Made by a program: the position numbers and the translations under genes | The notes under the pieces: model-generated | Database searches by the model: none | Told to the model about the DNA's origin: nothing | Seen by the model: only the letters and a program-made list of their open reading frames with translations | Shown: piece after piece, positions 46,492 through 56,058 of the stretch | Layout of the letters: each line of letters begins with the position of its first letter | How positions within the stretch are numbered: position 1 is the first letter of the stretch | Assembly: GCF_024448955.1 (NCBI RefSeq) | Contig: NZ_JAMOIH010000013.1 | Span: forward strand, 81,542 to 145,541 | Reading direction: 5' to 3' | Length of the DNA stretch: 64,000 bases | Source of the DNA: Stutzerimonas stutzeri | GTDB lineage: Bacteria > Pseudomonadota > Gammaproteobacteria > Pseudomonadales > Pseudomonadaceae

Positions 46492-47613
46492 TTAACCGTT
46501 GGTGCGCACGACTTGGCCGTCACGGCACATCAGGCACGCAGCGACGATGTCGTCTTCAAGATTGAGCTGGAACCGGGCTTCGCCATCGATTACCAGCTTG
46601 AGGAAGTCCAGCAGGTTGCGTGCGTATAGCGCCGAAGCATCCGCCGGCACGAGGGTCGCCAGGTTGGTGTAGCCAACCAGGGTCACGCCGTGCTTGACCA
46701 CCACCTGATCGGCTTCGGTCAATGGACAGTTGCCGCCTTGGGAGGCGGCGAGGTCGATCACTACCGAGCCGGGCTTCATCTGCTGCACGGTTTCTTCCTG
46801 CAGCAGCGTCGGCGCCTTGCGACCCGGAATCAGTGCGGTGGTGATGATGATGTCGGCCTGCTTGGCACGCTCGTGCACGGCCTGGGCCTGACGTGTCATC
46901 CAGGACGCGGGCATTGGACGGGCATAGCCGCCGACGCCTTCGGCGCATTCACGCTCTTCGTCGGTCTCAAACGGCACGTCGACGAACTTGGCGCCAAGCG
47001 ACTCGATCTGCTCCTTGACCGCCGGGCGAACGTCCGAGGCTTCGATGACGGCACCCAAGCGCTTGGCCGTGGCGATGGCTTGCAGGCCGGCAACACCGGC
47101 GCCGAGGATCAGCACCCGCGCGGCCTTCACCGTGCCGGCGGCGGTCATCAGCATCGGCATGAAGCGCGGATACTGGTTGGCAGCCACCATGACGGCCTTG
47201 TAGCCGGCGATGTTGGCCTGGGAAGAGAGCACGTCGAGGCTTTGCGCGCGCGAGGTACGCGGCGCGGCTTCCAGGGCGAAGGCGGCGATGCCGCGTTCAG
47301 CCATGCGTGCAATGTTTTCGTTGTCGAAGGGATTGAGCATGCCGACCAATACCGTACCGGGCTGCATCTGCGCCAGTTCGGTTTCGTTCGGTGCGTTCAC
47401 CTTCAGCAGGATCTCTGCTGCGAACGCCGCAGCGGCATCGGCGATGGTTGCGCCTGCCGCTTCGAAGGCACTGTCCGGGATGCTGGCCTGTACGCCTGCA
47501 CCGCTCTGCACAGTGACCTGATGCCCTTGGCCGATCAGCTTCTTGACGGTTTCCGGTGTCGCGGCGACGCGCGTTTCACCGGGCCTGGTTTCGAGAGGAA
47601 CACCAATGTGCAT
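46492..47613 (-). CDS. pntAa: NAD(P) transhydrogenase subunit alpha part 1
   Basis: A 373-residue soluble NAD(H)-binding domain I, homologous to alanine dehydrogenase. It begins MHIGVPLETRPGETRVAATPE and has the dinucleotide fold VLILGAGVAGLQAIATAKRLGAVIEASDVR and the mobile-loop region with AQGGNCPLT. The hydride-transfer partner subunits follow in the operon. It has GGAGAACAAGAACA before the ATG. The enzyme makes NADPH from NADH using the proton gradient. Confidence 0.95.
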   Translation of the reverse strand: MHIGVPLETRPGETRVAATPETVKKLIGQGHQVTVQSGAGVQASIPDSAFEAAGATIADAAAAFAAEILLKVNAPNETELAQMQPGTVLVGMLNPFDNENIARMAERGIAAFALEAAPRTSRAQSLDVLSSQANIAGYKAVMVAANQYPRFMPMLMTAAGTVKAARVLILGAGVAGLQAIATAKRLGAVIEASDVRPAVKEQIESLGAKFVDVPFETDEERECAEGVGGYARPMPASWMTRQAQAVHERAKQADIIITTALIPGRKAPTLLQEETVQQMKPGSVVIDLAASQGGNCPLTEADQVVVKHGVTLVGYTNLATLVPADASALYARNLLDFLKLVIDGEARFQLNLEDDIVAACLMCRDGQVVRTNG

Positions 47614-48171
47614 TGTTCTTGTTCTCCTGCTTGATCGTAACCAGCAGCCCCGGCTCGGATGCCGACTATCGGCCGCTGGTGGTCTGTTCGTCCGGCCACT
47701 GCAAATGGCGACGGGCGTTCGTATCGGCTAACGGGCCTCTGCACTGCTGGTCCGGCCTGCCGCGGCGCAGCATTCTGCTATCGCCGAGAAAATCAAACAA
47801 CTGTTTTAAATAAGTGATTGCTTTTGACGTAACGGTCAATGCATGACCATCAGTTCGTCGTGCACCGCTGCAGACGGCGCCACCCATGGCGTTACGGCTG
47901 ACATGAGGTTGTAGCGCGGCGGCGCGGAAGGGCGAATCATGAATGACCCACCATTGACGCGGTATTCGTCATCGGTGCCGGGCATCTTCGACCGGGCGGA
48001 GGCGACGGTGTTCGCACGGCTTGCGATTAAAAGTTCTGTCAGCGTTGCGCTGAAAAACGCAGCCGTCGAAATTGTCGGACCTTGCCGCTGAACCCGTCGA
48101 TGGTGCTTTCGTACTGCATTGCTATGCCGTTGTGCTTGGGAGTCGCCGGTCGTTCGAGACGGTTGCTGCGC
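47614..48171. other. Long spacer between pntAa and the secretion locus
   Basis: No gene is well supported in 558 bases. The pntAa promoter should lie here on the - strand. One short + strand frame, 47938-48090 (50 codons, MNDPPLTRYSSS...), is open but has no clear ribosome site or recognisable features. The AT-rich stretch at 47790-47840 is the likeliest promoter region. Confidence 0.4.
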
Positions 48172-48624
48172 TTACCTGAAGCAGACGCCGAGGCTTTGCA
48201 GTTCCTCGCGTTGTGCCTGGTCGAAGCGCGCCAGAGCGTTGCACGCATCGGCGTAAGGGGTGGAGGCAGGTTCGAGAGGCGTCGCGGCGAAGGATGTCTG
48301 CGAAGGCGGAGGCAGCGATTCCGTCGTGCTTTGCGTGCGACCGTGAAGAGTCAAATGGAATGTACGGCCATCGCGTGTCAAGAGAACGCGGTCATGAGCG
48401 ATTGCCTGCAGCCGAAAACCGCCTGGTAGGAATTGGCCAATCCGTGCGGCCATGGGTTCCTGTTCCTGATTACTCACCAGGGCAGAGGAGCGGGCAGTAT
48501 CGGAGCTGGCGAAGATAGCCAGGAGCTGCAGCTGCGAGGTCGCGTCGGCAACTGCAGGGCCAACCATGGTCAGCAGCGTCGCCAGCATCGCCGAGGTACG
48601 GAAAAAGGCAGGGAAGAATGGCAT
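48172..48624 (-). CDS. Secreted GspC homology-region-like protein
   Basis: A 150-residue protein with a signal peptide (LATLLTMVGPAVA) and a central domain, LLAIFASSDTARSSALV...IGQFLPGGFRLQAIAHDRVLL, that matches the homology region (HR) of type II secretion GspC. It resembles the local GspC: both read L.A.F..SD..RSSAL, then G....PG.RL.AI.HD.V.L. It lacks a second domain, and its C-terminus has a Cys pair. It is last in the gspC-gspD-M66 operon, 40 bases after the protease gene. A periplasmic adaptor role is inferred, not known. Confidence 0.65.
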   Translation of the reverse strand: MPFFPAFFRTSAMLATLLTMVGPAVADATSQLQLLAIFASSDTARSSALVSNQEQEPMAARIGQFLPGGFRLQAIAHDRVLLTRDGRTFHLTLHGRTQSTTESLPPPSQTSFAATPLEPASTPYADACNALARFDQAQREELQSLGVCFR

Positions 48625-48664
48625 CTGGTTGTCGGCCCGGTCGCCTGGCGACCGGGCCGTTCAC

Positions 48665-51436
48665 TCAGGGCTTGGCAGCCAGCCGCAGCAGCGGCTGCAG
48701 GTTGCGGTTCTGCAGCAGCGGCAGCAGCAGGTTGTCATTGGCGCTGATGCCTTGCCAGCGCTGGTTGGCGCCGCCCGTGCAGTTGTAGGTGATGAGCGTG
48801 CCGCGGCCTTCCGTCAGGAAGCCACTATTGAGGTCCAGGCAACGCGTCCCGCGCTTGATCTGCGGCAGGTCGGCGATGCTCCAGACCTGGGCGTCTGCGC
48901 CGATGCTGCATTCGCTCAGGCCGACCTCGTTGCTGCCACCGCGGTCGGTCAGGCACAGCTGAGGCTGCTGCGCGCTGCGAATGCGGCCGTTGGCGTCCAC
49001 CAGCCAGGTCTCGCTGGCGCCGCCGCTGCATTGGGCCGCCGCGATGATGACCGGCTTGGTAACGCCGTCGACGCTCTCGGCCCTGAGGCAATTGTTGTTC
49101 ACTGTCAAAGGTTGTGCCGACGGCAGCAGGGGTTCGCTGCGCAGCCCCAGTTGTTCGATGAGGCCGAGCAGCGCCTGTTCGGCCGCCTGATCGCCGGCCT
49201 GGAGTTGCGTCTGGTAGGCGTCCAACCAGCGATTCAGGCGCAGGCCCTTGTTCTGCAGATCGCGGTAGCGTTCCAGTTGCGCGCGGGCCGGGGCGGAGAG
49301 TCCCTCGGCCTGATCGGCCCAGCTGTCGTAGAGCACGTTGGCCTGGCCGCTGAGAGTGGGTACCGCCTGGTCCTGTAGTTTGAGCAGGGCCTGCTCAAAC
49401 TCGGGCAGTTCGAGGCGGCGCAGCGCCTGGTAGCCGGCTTCGCGGCCGATGACCACCGGTGGCTCGATGGGTGGCAGGTCCTGCGGGAAAGCCACGCGGT
49501 GCAGCTCCTGTGCCGTCCCGCCGGTTGCCTGGCAATACAGGCTGGCCTGCTGCGGCTGCTCATCGGCGGCCACGTGTACGTGCAGCTTGTTGGCGTTGCT
49601 TTGCAGGCGATTAGGGGCCAGGGCGATGCGCTGGTTGCGTCCGCCGGCGTAGTCGACGCTCAGCCAGCATTGGGCTGCGGTGGCGTCGGCGGAGGGTTGT
49701 GGCAAGTCGAATACGTTACCCCAGTTGCTACGCGCCGGCGGGTACAGCAGGCCGACCATGTTCACCGGGTCGTAGCCGCCGAGCAGGGTGAAAACGGTGA
49801 TGCCCTGGCGGCGAGGCTTGGGGAAATTGCCATCGGCACTGTTGTACCAGACCTGATTGGAGGTCGGCATTTTTGGCTGGAAGTCCTCCATCTGCCCAGT
49901 GGCGGCGTTCCATTTGCGATAGCCGGTGGGCGAGTCGGCGGCGAACACGGCCTTGTCGAGCGATGACTGGATTTTCAGGCTGGTGCTGTAGCCGGTGTAA
50001 TGGGTATAGCGCGACAGGCTGCCGCCGGCCCAGCCGCCGGACATGGAGTCACGGTTGTAGTTGTACAGCTCCTTGTAGCGCAGGGGGTTTTCGGGATTGA
50101 AGTTGCCCCAATCTAGGTTGGCGCGCATGCGCTTGCGATAGCCGATGTAGCCCCAGCCGCTGTCGGCGTGGTGGCGGTCCCAGGTGTTTTTCGGTTCGAC
50201 GTTCTGCCCTGGAAAATGGCCCAGTCCGTAGTGATGACCGATCTCGTGACTGAATTCGTTGCCCACCGAGTCGAGCAGCGTGAGCATGCCATTGCCGCCG
50301 CTCAGGCCGTGATTGCTCGGGCCGTTCTGGTAGACACCACGTGCATGGTGCACCACCACGGTCTGGGTGACCTGCGGCTGCTGCTGGCTCTGCATGCTAG
50401 AGCTGGTGACGCCCCAGTTGGCCAGGTTGATGCCGACACTGAAGGTGGACTTGGCGGTGTTCTCGCGCATGTCGCCGCCGTAGACGCCGCCCTCGCCGGC
50501 GCTGGCCGTGTCGTAGATGGTGCCATCGGAAACCATCACCCGGGACAGGATCACTTCGTCGTACTTGGCCACGGTAAGCCGCGAAAGCGGCACGGTCTGG
50601 AAGTAGTCGGTGCCGGCTCTGACCGGCTCCAGCAGCATGTAGTGCCCGTTGCTGCGCGGCGGCTCGGTGAGCATGCCCAGGCGCAGGTTGTTGACCACCA
50701 GTTCGGCCGGTGCGGCAATGTCGATGGCATCGCCCGCGAGTACGCCATTGCGACCGCGATCGTCGCCGATGGACAGGCTCATCCCCGGCTTGACCCAGTC
50801 CCAGGGCAGCACGGCGGACCAGGCACGCCGTGAATAGCGCACGTCGGGGCGCGCGTCGCTGGAGTTGCGATCGGCCTCGGGCAGCTCGTCGGGATGACGC
50901 AGGGCGATGGCGGGCATGGTCTGGCCGTCGACGCTCAGGCTCAAGGTCAGGCTCTGGACCTCGCCTTGGGCCGGATCGGGCGTCACCAGCAGCAGGGCTT
51001 CGCGCTCACTGGTGAGCATGGGCATCTTCTTCGCGGCATTGCCCGAAGGATCCACCGAATGGTTCTGGACGAACTGCACCATGGCGGGCAGATTGCCGCT
51101 CAGGTCGTTGCGCACGGCGCGTGGCTTGCCACTGGCGTCTATGTCGTAGAAGCCCTCGGCGTCGATTTCCTCGCGCACCGCGTCGGTGGGTTCGGGGAAT
51201 CCGGGCGCAGGCACTGTGGTATCTCCGTCACCCGGCTGGGGTTGCGGATCGAGCGGCGGTACAACGGGCGGCTTCTCCGGCTCCGGCAGCGTCTCATCCG
51301 GCTGCGGCTCTTCAGGAGTACTGGTAGCCGGGGGCGTTTCGGTGTGGTTCGGTTTCTTGCTGCCGCCACCTTCATCGAGACAGCCAGACAAGGAGAGGGA
51401 AAGTAATGCCAATAGCAATAAGCGTTGATTTTTCAT
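48665..51436 (-). CDS. M66-type metalloprotease lipoprotein, probable type II cargo
   Basis: A 923-residue lipoprotein: the signal peptide ends in a lipobox LSGC (Cys19), followed by a Pro/Glu/Thr-rich linker to about residue 85. The metzincin zinc motif HEIGHHYGLGH is at about 397-407, and the surrounding region (DSVGNEFSHEIG, GWGYIGYRKRMRANL) resembles peptidase M66 (StcE/TagA). The tail (about 775-900) has repeated Q/E-x-W motifs (SETWLVD, AQVWSIA, NQRWQG), typical of a ricin-type beta-trefoil lectin, suggesting glycoprotein or mucin binding. Encoded between gspD and the GspC-like gene, it is the likely cargo of this secretion system. Confidence 0.82.
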   Translation of the reverse strand: MKNQRLLLLALLSLSLSGCLDEGGGSKKPNHTETPPATSTPEEPQPDETLPEPEKPPVVPPLDPQPQPGDGDTTVPAPGFPEPTDAVREEIDAEGFYDIDASGKPRAVRNDLSGNLPAMVQFVQNHSVDPSGNAAKKMPMLTSEREALLLVTPDPAQGEVQSLTLSLSVDGQTMPAIALRHPDELPEADRNSSDARPDVRYSRRAWSAVLPWDWVKPGMSLSIGDDRGRNGVLAGDAIDIAAPAELVVNNLRLGMLTEPPRSNGHYMLLEPVRAGTDYFQTVPLSRLTVAKYDEVILSRVMVSDGTIYDTASAGEGGVYGGDMRENTAKSTFSVGINLANWGVTSSSMQSQQQPQVTQTVVVHHARGVYQNGPSNHGLSGGNGMLTLLDSVGNEFSHEIGHHYGLGHFPGQNVEPKNTWDRHHADSGWGYIGYRKRMRANLDWGNFNPENPLRYKELYNYNRDSMSGGWAGGSLSRYTHYTGYSTSLKIQSSLDKAVFAADSPTGYRKWNAATGQMEDFQPKMPTSNQVWYNSADGNFPKPRRQGITVFTLLGGYDPVNMVGLLYPPARSNWGNVFDLPQPSADATAAQCWLSVDYAGGRNQRIALAPNRLQSNANKLHVHVAADEQPQQASLYCQATGGTAQELHRVAFPQDLPPIEPPVVIGREAGYQALRRLELPEFEQALLKLQDQAVPTLSGQANVLYDSWADQAEGLSAPARAQLERYRDLQNKGLRLNRWLDAYQTQLQAGDQAAEQALLGLIEQLGLRSEPLLPSAQPLTVNNNCLRAESVDGVTKPVIIAAAQCSGGASETWLVDANGRIRSAQQPQLCLTDRGGSNEVGLSECSIGADAQVWSIADLPQIKRGTRCLDLNSGFLTEGRGTLITYNCTGGANQRWQGISANDNLLLPLLQNRNLQPLLRLAAKP

Positions 51437-51528
51437 GCAGACACAAGCGAAGTGGAAAAATCCATTTTCAGCAATGCGTCAACTTTTTGTCGGACGTTTC
51501 TCGCAAAATTTTCAGACTTTTCTGCTAC

Positions 51529-53796
51529 TTAGCTGCCATCTTGGCTGTTTGAGACGATGAAGGCGCCGTTTTGCGGCAGTTCTGGCGGAATAGTGTCAAG
51601 TGCCTGACGCGCAAGTTCTTTGCTTGGGTAATCGCCATAGGTCAACGAATACCATGGCCCGCCCTGCCTCTGGCCCTGGAGCAACCGCAGTGGCTGTTCA
51701 GGATGGCGTTCGACCAGCGCTCGCATCCGCTCAGAATCGCTGCCAGCGACCAGCTGGATGGTGTGGCTCTGGTGGGTTTCTGCGGGCTTGATGTCGATGA
51801 TTGCCGGCGTGGGTGGCGCCAGTTGCAATGCCGGTTGCGGTGGTATCGCAAGCGCCCGAGGGGCTTCATCCGGTGCTGGCTGGCTGCGCAAGTCCAGCTC
51901 TGGCTGCGTGCCGCTTCGGTCGAAGAGCCTGCGCGGATCATCGGGCAGCGAACTGCCACTGAAGGCTTCGCGCCGGCTGAGTCCGTGCATCTCCTGGTAT
52001 TTCCCCAGGCTGAGGTTGCTCAGCCCGGCGCCATCGCGGGTGACGCTCGGGCGGAGGAAGACCATCAGGTTGCGCTTGACCCGGCTGTCGCGGGTGGAGC
52101 GAAACAGGCGGCCCAGCAGCGGTATATCCCCGAGCAGCGGCACCTTGCTCATGCTCTGGGTGACGTCGTCCTGGATCAGGCCACCGAGCACGATCACCTG
52201 GCCATCGTCGGCGAGGATGGTGCTCTTGATGGAACGCTTGTTGGTGATCACGTCCGACACCTGGATGCCGGTGGGGGCATTTACCAGGGTCGAGATTTCC
52301 TGCTCGATCTCCAGGCGCAGGGTGGAGCCATCGTTGATGTGAGGGGTGATCTTCAGCGAGACGCCGATGTCCTCTCGCTCGATGGTGGTGAAGGGGTTGC
52401 TGGCGCCGTCGCTGGTGGTGGTATAGGAGCCGGTCTGGAAGGGCACGTTCTGGCCGACCAGAATCTCCGCCGGCTGGTTGTCCAGCGTTAGCAGTGTCGG
52501 CGTGGACAGCAGGTTGCTCTTGCCGGTGGACGAGAGCGCCGTGATCAAGGCGCCGAAGTTGTCGTTGCCAACACCCACGATGGCGCCGTTGGGCAGCGCG
52601 CTGGCGAGTCGGCTGGGGTCTTCCGAGCCGAGGGCACCGAGCAGGGTGCCGATGGAAAGCCCGGTGTTGCTGAAGTTGACGCCGCCGAGGCCGCCGTTCC
52701 GCCCGTCGATGGCCCACTGCACGCCTAGGGCTTCGCTGACGTCGCCGGACATTTCGATGATGGCCGCCTCCACCAGGACCTGCGCACGCGGTACGTCCAG
52801 CTGGCGTACCAGATTTTCAAGCTCGCCCAGCATGTCCGGTTCGGCGAGGATCACCAGGGCATTGAGGCTTTCGTCGGCACGGATCATGACCTGGCGCTGA
52901 CGCGTGCTGCCGCTGGCATCCGGCTCGGTCATGCTTGTCGCCAGCTCGCCGAGCGTGTTGGCGAGGTTCTTGGCATCGCCGTAACGCAGGCGGATCACCC
53001 GGGTGTTCGACGAGCGCGAGGCGGGCGTGTCAAGGGACTGGACGAGCTGCAACAGCCGGGCACGCGCTTGCGGCGGTCCCAGCAGGATCAGCCGGTTGGC
53101 GCGATGGTCGGCGATCACCTGGATGGCGTCGGTCTGTCCGTGTTTCAACGAATCGCCAAGCACCTGCGCGGCATCGCGCACCCAGATATGGCGCAGCTCG
53201 TAGATGCTGTAGTCGCGCTGCTGGCGGCTATCGAGCTGACGCAGGACGTCTTCGATGCGGGCGATATTGGTCGGCCGGTCGCTGACGATCAGGCTATTGG
53301 CCGAAGGCACAGCGGCGAGATGCCCGTAACCGGCAACCAGCGGGCGGATCAGCGCCGCCAGTTCGCCGACCGAGCCATGCTGCACCTGCAGCACGCGTGT
53401 TTCCAGGTTGCCGCCGCTGCCGGCTTCCGCCTTGGCCTCGGCGTTGGGGACGATGGCGGTCTGCGCGCCCTGTGGCAGTACAGCGAAACCGTGAGTCGCC
53501 ATCACCGAGAGGAACAGCTGATAAAGCTCGGCCAGACTCAGAGGCTCTTGAGCGATCACCGTCACCTGGCCCTTGACCCTGGGATCGACGACAAAGGTCT
53601 GGCCGCCGATGCTGGAAACCTGCTCGATGAAGTCACGGATGTCCGTGTCACGCATATTGATCGTCCAGCGCTCCTCGCTGCTTTCGGCAGCCGGATTTAC
53701 CGCAATGGCCGGCGACGGAATGCAGATGGATGCCAGACAGCTGGCGGCGATCAGCCACGTCAGCAGCACCTTGTTCGTTCGCCTGGTCAGGCTCAT
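51529..53796 (-). CDS. gspD: Type II secretion secretin GspD with C-terminal SPOR-like domain
   Basis: A 755-residue outer membrane secretin. After a signal peptide come the N0 domain (INMRDTDIRDFIEQVSSIGGQTFVVDP), N1-N3 domains, and the secretin core with VPLLGDIPLLGRLFRSTRD and NLMVFLRPSV. Unusually, a linker of about 100 residues rich in Pro leads to a final module of about 79 residues (about 677-755) reading HTIQLVAGSDSERM, then GPWYSLTYGDYPSKELARQA, which looks like a SPOR peptidoglycan-binding domain. The ATG at 53796 overlaps the gspC stop. Confidence 0.92.
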   Translation of the reverse strand: MSLTRRTNKVLLTWLIAASCLASICIPSPAIAVNPAAESSEERWTINMRDTDIRDFIEQVSSIGGQTFVVDPRVKGQVTVIAQEPLSLAELYQLFLSVMATHGFAVLPQGAQTAIVPNAEAKAEAGSGGNLETRVLQVQHGSVGELAALIRPLVAGYGHLAAVPSANSLIVSDRPTNIARIEDVLRQLDSRQQRDYSIYELRHIWVRDAAQVLGDSLKHGQTDAIQVIADHRANRLILLGPPQARARLLQLVQSLDTPASRSSNTRVIRLRYGDAKNLANTLGELATSMTEPDASGSTRQRQVMIRADESLNALVILAEPDMLGELENLVRQLDVPRAQVLVEAAIIEMSGDVSEALGVQWAIDGRNGGLGGVNFSNTGLSIGTLLGALGSEDPSRLASALPNGAIVGVGNDNFGALITALSSTGKSNLLSTPTLLTLDNQPAEILVGQNVPFQTGSYTTTSDGASNPFTTIEREDIGVSLKITPHINDGSTLRLEIEQEISTLVNAPTGIQVSDVITNKRSIKSTILADDGQVIVLGGLIQDDVTQSMSKVPLLGDIPLLGRLFRSTRDSRVKRNLMVFLRPSVTRDGAGLSNLSLGKYQEMHGLSRREAFSGSSLPDDPRRLFDRSGTQPELDLRSQPAPDEAPRALAIPPQPALQLAPPTPAIIDIKPAETHQSHTIQLVAGSDSERMRALVERHPEQPLRLLQGQRQGGPWYSLTYGDYPSKELARQALDTIPPELPQNGAFIVSNSQDGS

Positions 53797-54263
53797 GGCC
53801 GTTGCTCTCCCGGGACGCGACGCAGCCATACGCTTTGCAGCTGACCGGCATGCGCCAGCTGCACGTGATCATGGTGAATGGCCGACAGCCTCATCCCGGG
53901 CATTACTTCGTCTCCCTGAAGGAGGCGTCGAGGGCGATCGTTGTCCACAATGATCAAAGCACTGGAGCGGCTCGGGTCGGAATGCACGAAGCTGGCGCGC
54001 AGCCGTAAACGTTGTTCGTTGCGGGCAGCCTCGCTCTTTGCACCGAACAGGCGATCCATGGCCGGGTTCATATCTACAGAATGGCGTTCGGGAATCGCGA
54101 CAGGAGCGGGAGCGAAGGCGGGTTGCGTCAGCCAGTCCCTTAATTCGAGAGCCTGCCAGGTGAAGCTGGCGATGGCTGCCAGTGCGATAGCCACCGGTGC
54201 CGCCCAGCGCAGAGCGGGCCATCTATTGGTCGGTGGGTATCTATCGAACGCTCGGGACGACAC
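53793..54263 (-). CDS. gspC: Type II secretion inner membrane protein GspC, short form
   Basis: A 156-residue protein with one N-terminal membrane helix (about 19-38) and the GspC homology region (LRASFVHSDPSRSSALIIVD, LLQGDEVMPGMRLSAIHHDHVQL). It lacks the C-terminal PDZ or coiled-coil domain of XcpP-type GspC. In homologues the HR contacts GspD N0, linking the inner and outer membrane parts. It starts at GTG 54263 after GGAGTCAGCA. It heads the - strand operon and is divergent from gspE. Confidence 0.85.
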   Translation of the reverse strand: MSSRAFDRYPPTNRWPALRWAAPVAIALAAIASFTWQALELRDWLTQPAFAPAPVAIPERHSVDMNPAMDRLFGAKSEAARNEQRLRLRASFVHSDPSRSSALIIVDNDRPRRLLQGDEVMPGMRLSAIHHDHVQLAHAGQLQSVWLRRVPGEQRP

Positions 54264-54467
54264 TGCTGACTCCGCTGATTCCGTTGGCGACGAGGAGGCA
54301 TGGACGCCCCGTTCTAGGCGGCGCGAGGTTAAACAGAAGTTCCCCTACCCGCTCGGCGAGAATCCCGGACTGTGTGTGTTGTCACAGTTGGTATCGAGAA
54401 TCGGACAGCATGCAATTTTTTCAGCAGAATTCTCGACTTTACCCAAGCTCCAATCAGGAAATTTTCT
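54264..54467. promoter_or_regulatory. Divergent control region of the two secretion operons
   Basis: The 204 bases between gspC (-) and gspE (+) must hold both promoters. The + proximal half is AT-richer and contains an imperfect inverted pair, GAGAAT (about 54397) and ATTCTC (about 54428). I could not identify a confident promoter or binding site. Confidence 0.4.
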
Positions 54468-55964
54468 ATGTTGCCCCCGTCCGCCGAAGGTAATCTGCTC
54501 CCCGCGCGTCTGCCCTTCGCCTTCGCTCGGCGCCATGGTGTGATCCTGCTGGACCGCCCCGAAGGCCTGCGTTTATGCGTGCGCGAGGGGGCGCCGTTGA
54601 CTGCGCTTCAGGAAGCTCAGCGCGTGGCCGGTGGGCCATTGCCGATGCAATGGCTGACGCCAGAAGCGTTCGATCAGGCGCTCGGTGCCGCCTACCAGCA
54701 CGACTCGTCGGCGGCGATGCTGATGGTCGAGGGGCTGGGTGACGAGATGGATCTGCACAGCCTGGCCGATCAGATCCAGGAAACCGAGGACCTGCTCGAA
54801 CAGGAAGACGATGCGCCGATCATTCGCCTGATCAACGCCATCCTCGGCGAGGCGATCAAGGAAAACGCCTCGGATATTCACGTCGAAACCTTCGAGAAAC
54901 GCTTGGTAATCCGCTTCCGCATCGACGGCATTCTCCGTGAAGTGGTGCAGCCCAAGCGCGAGTTGGCGGCATTGCTGGTGTCGCGGATCAAGGTCATGGC
55001 GCGGCTGGATATTGCTGAAAAGCGCATCCCCCAGGACGGCCGGATTTCCTTGCGCGTCGGTGGTCGCGAAGTGGACATCCGCGTCTCGACCCTGCCGTCG
55101 GCCAACGGCGAGCGGGTGGTGCTGCGTCTGCTCGACAAGCAGGCCGGTCGGCTGACCCTGCGTCATCTGGGCATGAGCGACCGGGACCGGCGGGTGATGG
55201 AGCAGGCGGTGCAGAAGCCCCACGGCATCATCCTCGTCACCGGCCCGACCGGCTCGGGAAAAACCACCACGCTTTACGCTAGCCTGGTCACGCTCAACGA
55301 CCGCACGCGCAACATCCTCACCGTCGAGGATCCGATCGAATACAACCTCGAAGGCATCGGCCAGACCCAGGTCAACACCAAGGTCGACATGACCTTCGCC
55401 CGTGGTTTGCGCGCCATCCTGCGTCAGGACCCAGACGTGGTGATGGTTGGCGAAATCCGTGACCAGGAAACCGCCGACATGGCAGTGCAGGCCTCGCTGA
55501 CCGGTCACCTGGTGCTCTCCACGCTGCACACCAACAGCGCCATTGGTGCGGTGACGCGACTGGTGGACATGGGCGTGGAGCCGTTCCTGATTTCCTCGTC
55601 GCTGCTCGGCGTGCTGGCCCAGCGCCTCGTACGGGTGCTGTGTAATGACTGCAAACGCGCCTATGTCGCCGATGAAGCCGAATGCGCACTGTTCGGTATC
55701 GACCCGAGCGAGGCGCCGACGCTGTATCACGCCGAGGGTTGCGACGTCTGCCGGCAGCTGGGCTACCGTGGACGGACCGGCATCTACGAGCTGGTGATGT
55801 TCGATGACACCCTGCGCAGCATGATCCACACCCGCGTAGCCGAGCAGGACATGCTTCGTCACGCGCGTCGGCTGGGCCCGAGCATCCGCGAAGACGGGCT
55901 GCGCAAGGTGCGCGAAGGCGTGACCACCATTGAAGAAGTGTTGCGCGTGACACGTGAGGAGTGA
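54468..55964 (+). CDS. gspE: Type II secretion ATPase GspE
   Basis: A 498-residue cytoplasmic hexameric ATPase. It has Walker [16 protein letters not shown], the Asp box [20 protein letters not shown], Walker [27 protein letters not shown], the His box [13 protein letters not shown] and the zinc tetracysteine CNDC...[18 protein letters not shown]. The ATG at 54468 follows AGGAA; the frame is open upstream without family sequence. It is the first gene of the + strand operon. Confidence 0.95.
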   Translation: MLPPSAEGNLLPARLPFAFARRHGVILLDRPEGLRLCVREGAPLTALQEAQRVAGGPLPMQWLTPEAFDQALGAAYQHDSSAAMLMVEGLGDEMDLHSLADQIQETEDLLEQEDDAPIIRLINAILGEAIKENASDIHVETFEKRLVIRFRIDGILREVVQPKRELAALLVSRIKVMARLDIAEKRIPQDGRISLRVGGREVDIRVSTLPSANGERVVLRLLDKQAGRLTLRHLGMSDRDRRVMEQAVQKPHGIILVTGPTGSGKTTTLYASLVTLNDRTRNILTVEDPIEYNLEGIGQTQVNTKVDMTFARGLRAILRQDPDVVMVGEIRDQETADMAVQASLTGHLVLSTLHTNSAIGAVTRLVDMGVEPFLISSSLLGVLAQRLVRVLCNDCKRAYVADEAECALFGIDPSEAPTLYHAEGCDVCRQLGYRGRTGIYELVMFDDTLRSMIHTRVAEQDMLRHARRLGPSIREDGLRKVREGVTTIEEVLRVTREE

Positions 55965-55965
55965 G

Positions 55966-56058
55966 ATGAACGCCATTGACCGGCAGGCGCCGTACAGGCA
56001 TGCAAGCGGATCGGGTTTATGTGGAACCGATAGCCGGCTTGCCGGAGATGCTGCCTGA
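55966..56058 (+). CDS. Possible 30-codon peptide between gspE and gspF
   Basis: An ATG one base after the gspE stop, preceded by GAGGAG at good spacing, opens a frame reading MNAIDRQAPYRHASGSGLCG and ten more residues. Its TGA overlaps the gspF ATG (TGATG). It exactly fills the only sizeable gap in the operon, so it could couple gspF translation to gspE. No similarity is recognised; it may be only a translational bridge. Confidence 0.4.
   Translation: MNAIDRQAPYRHASGSGLCGTDSRLAGDAA

Noticed and set aside
47938..48090. 50-codon + strand ORF in the pntAa upstream spacer
   Set aside because: No ribosome site of note, no signal or motif, and short open frames are expected by chance in GC-rich DNA; noted only in the spacer entry.
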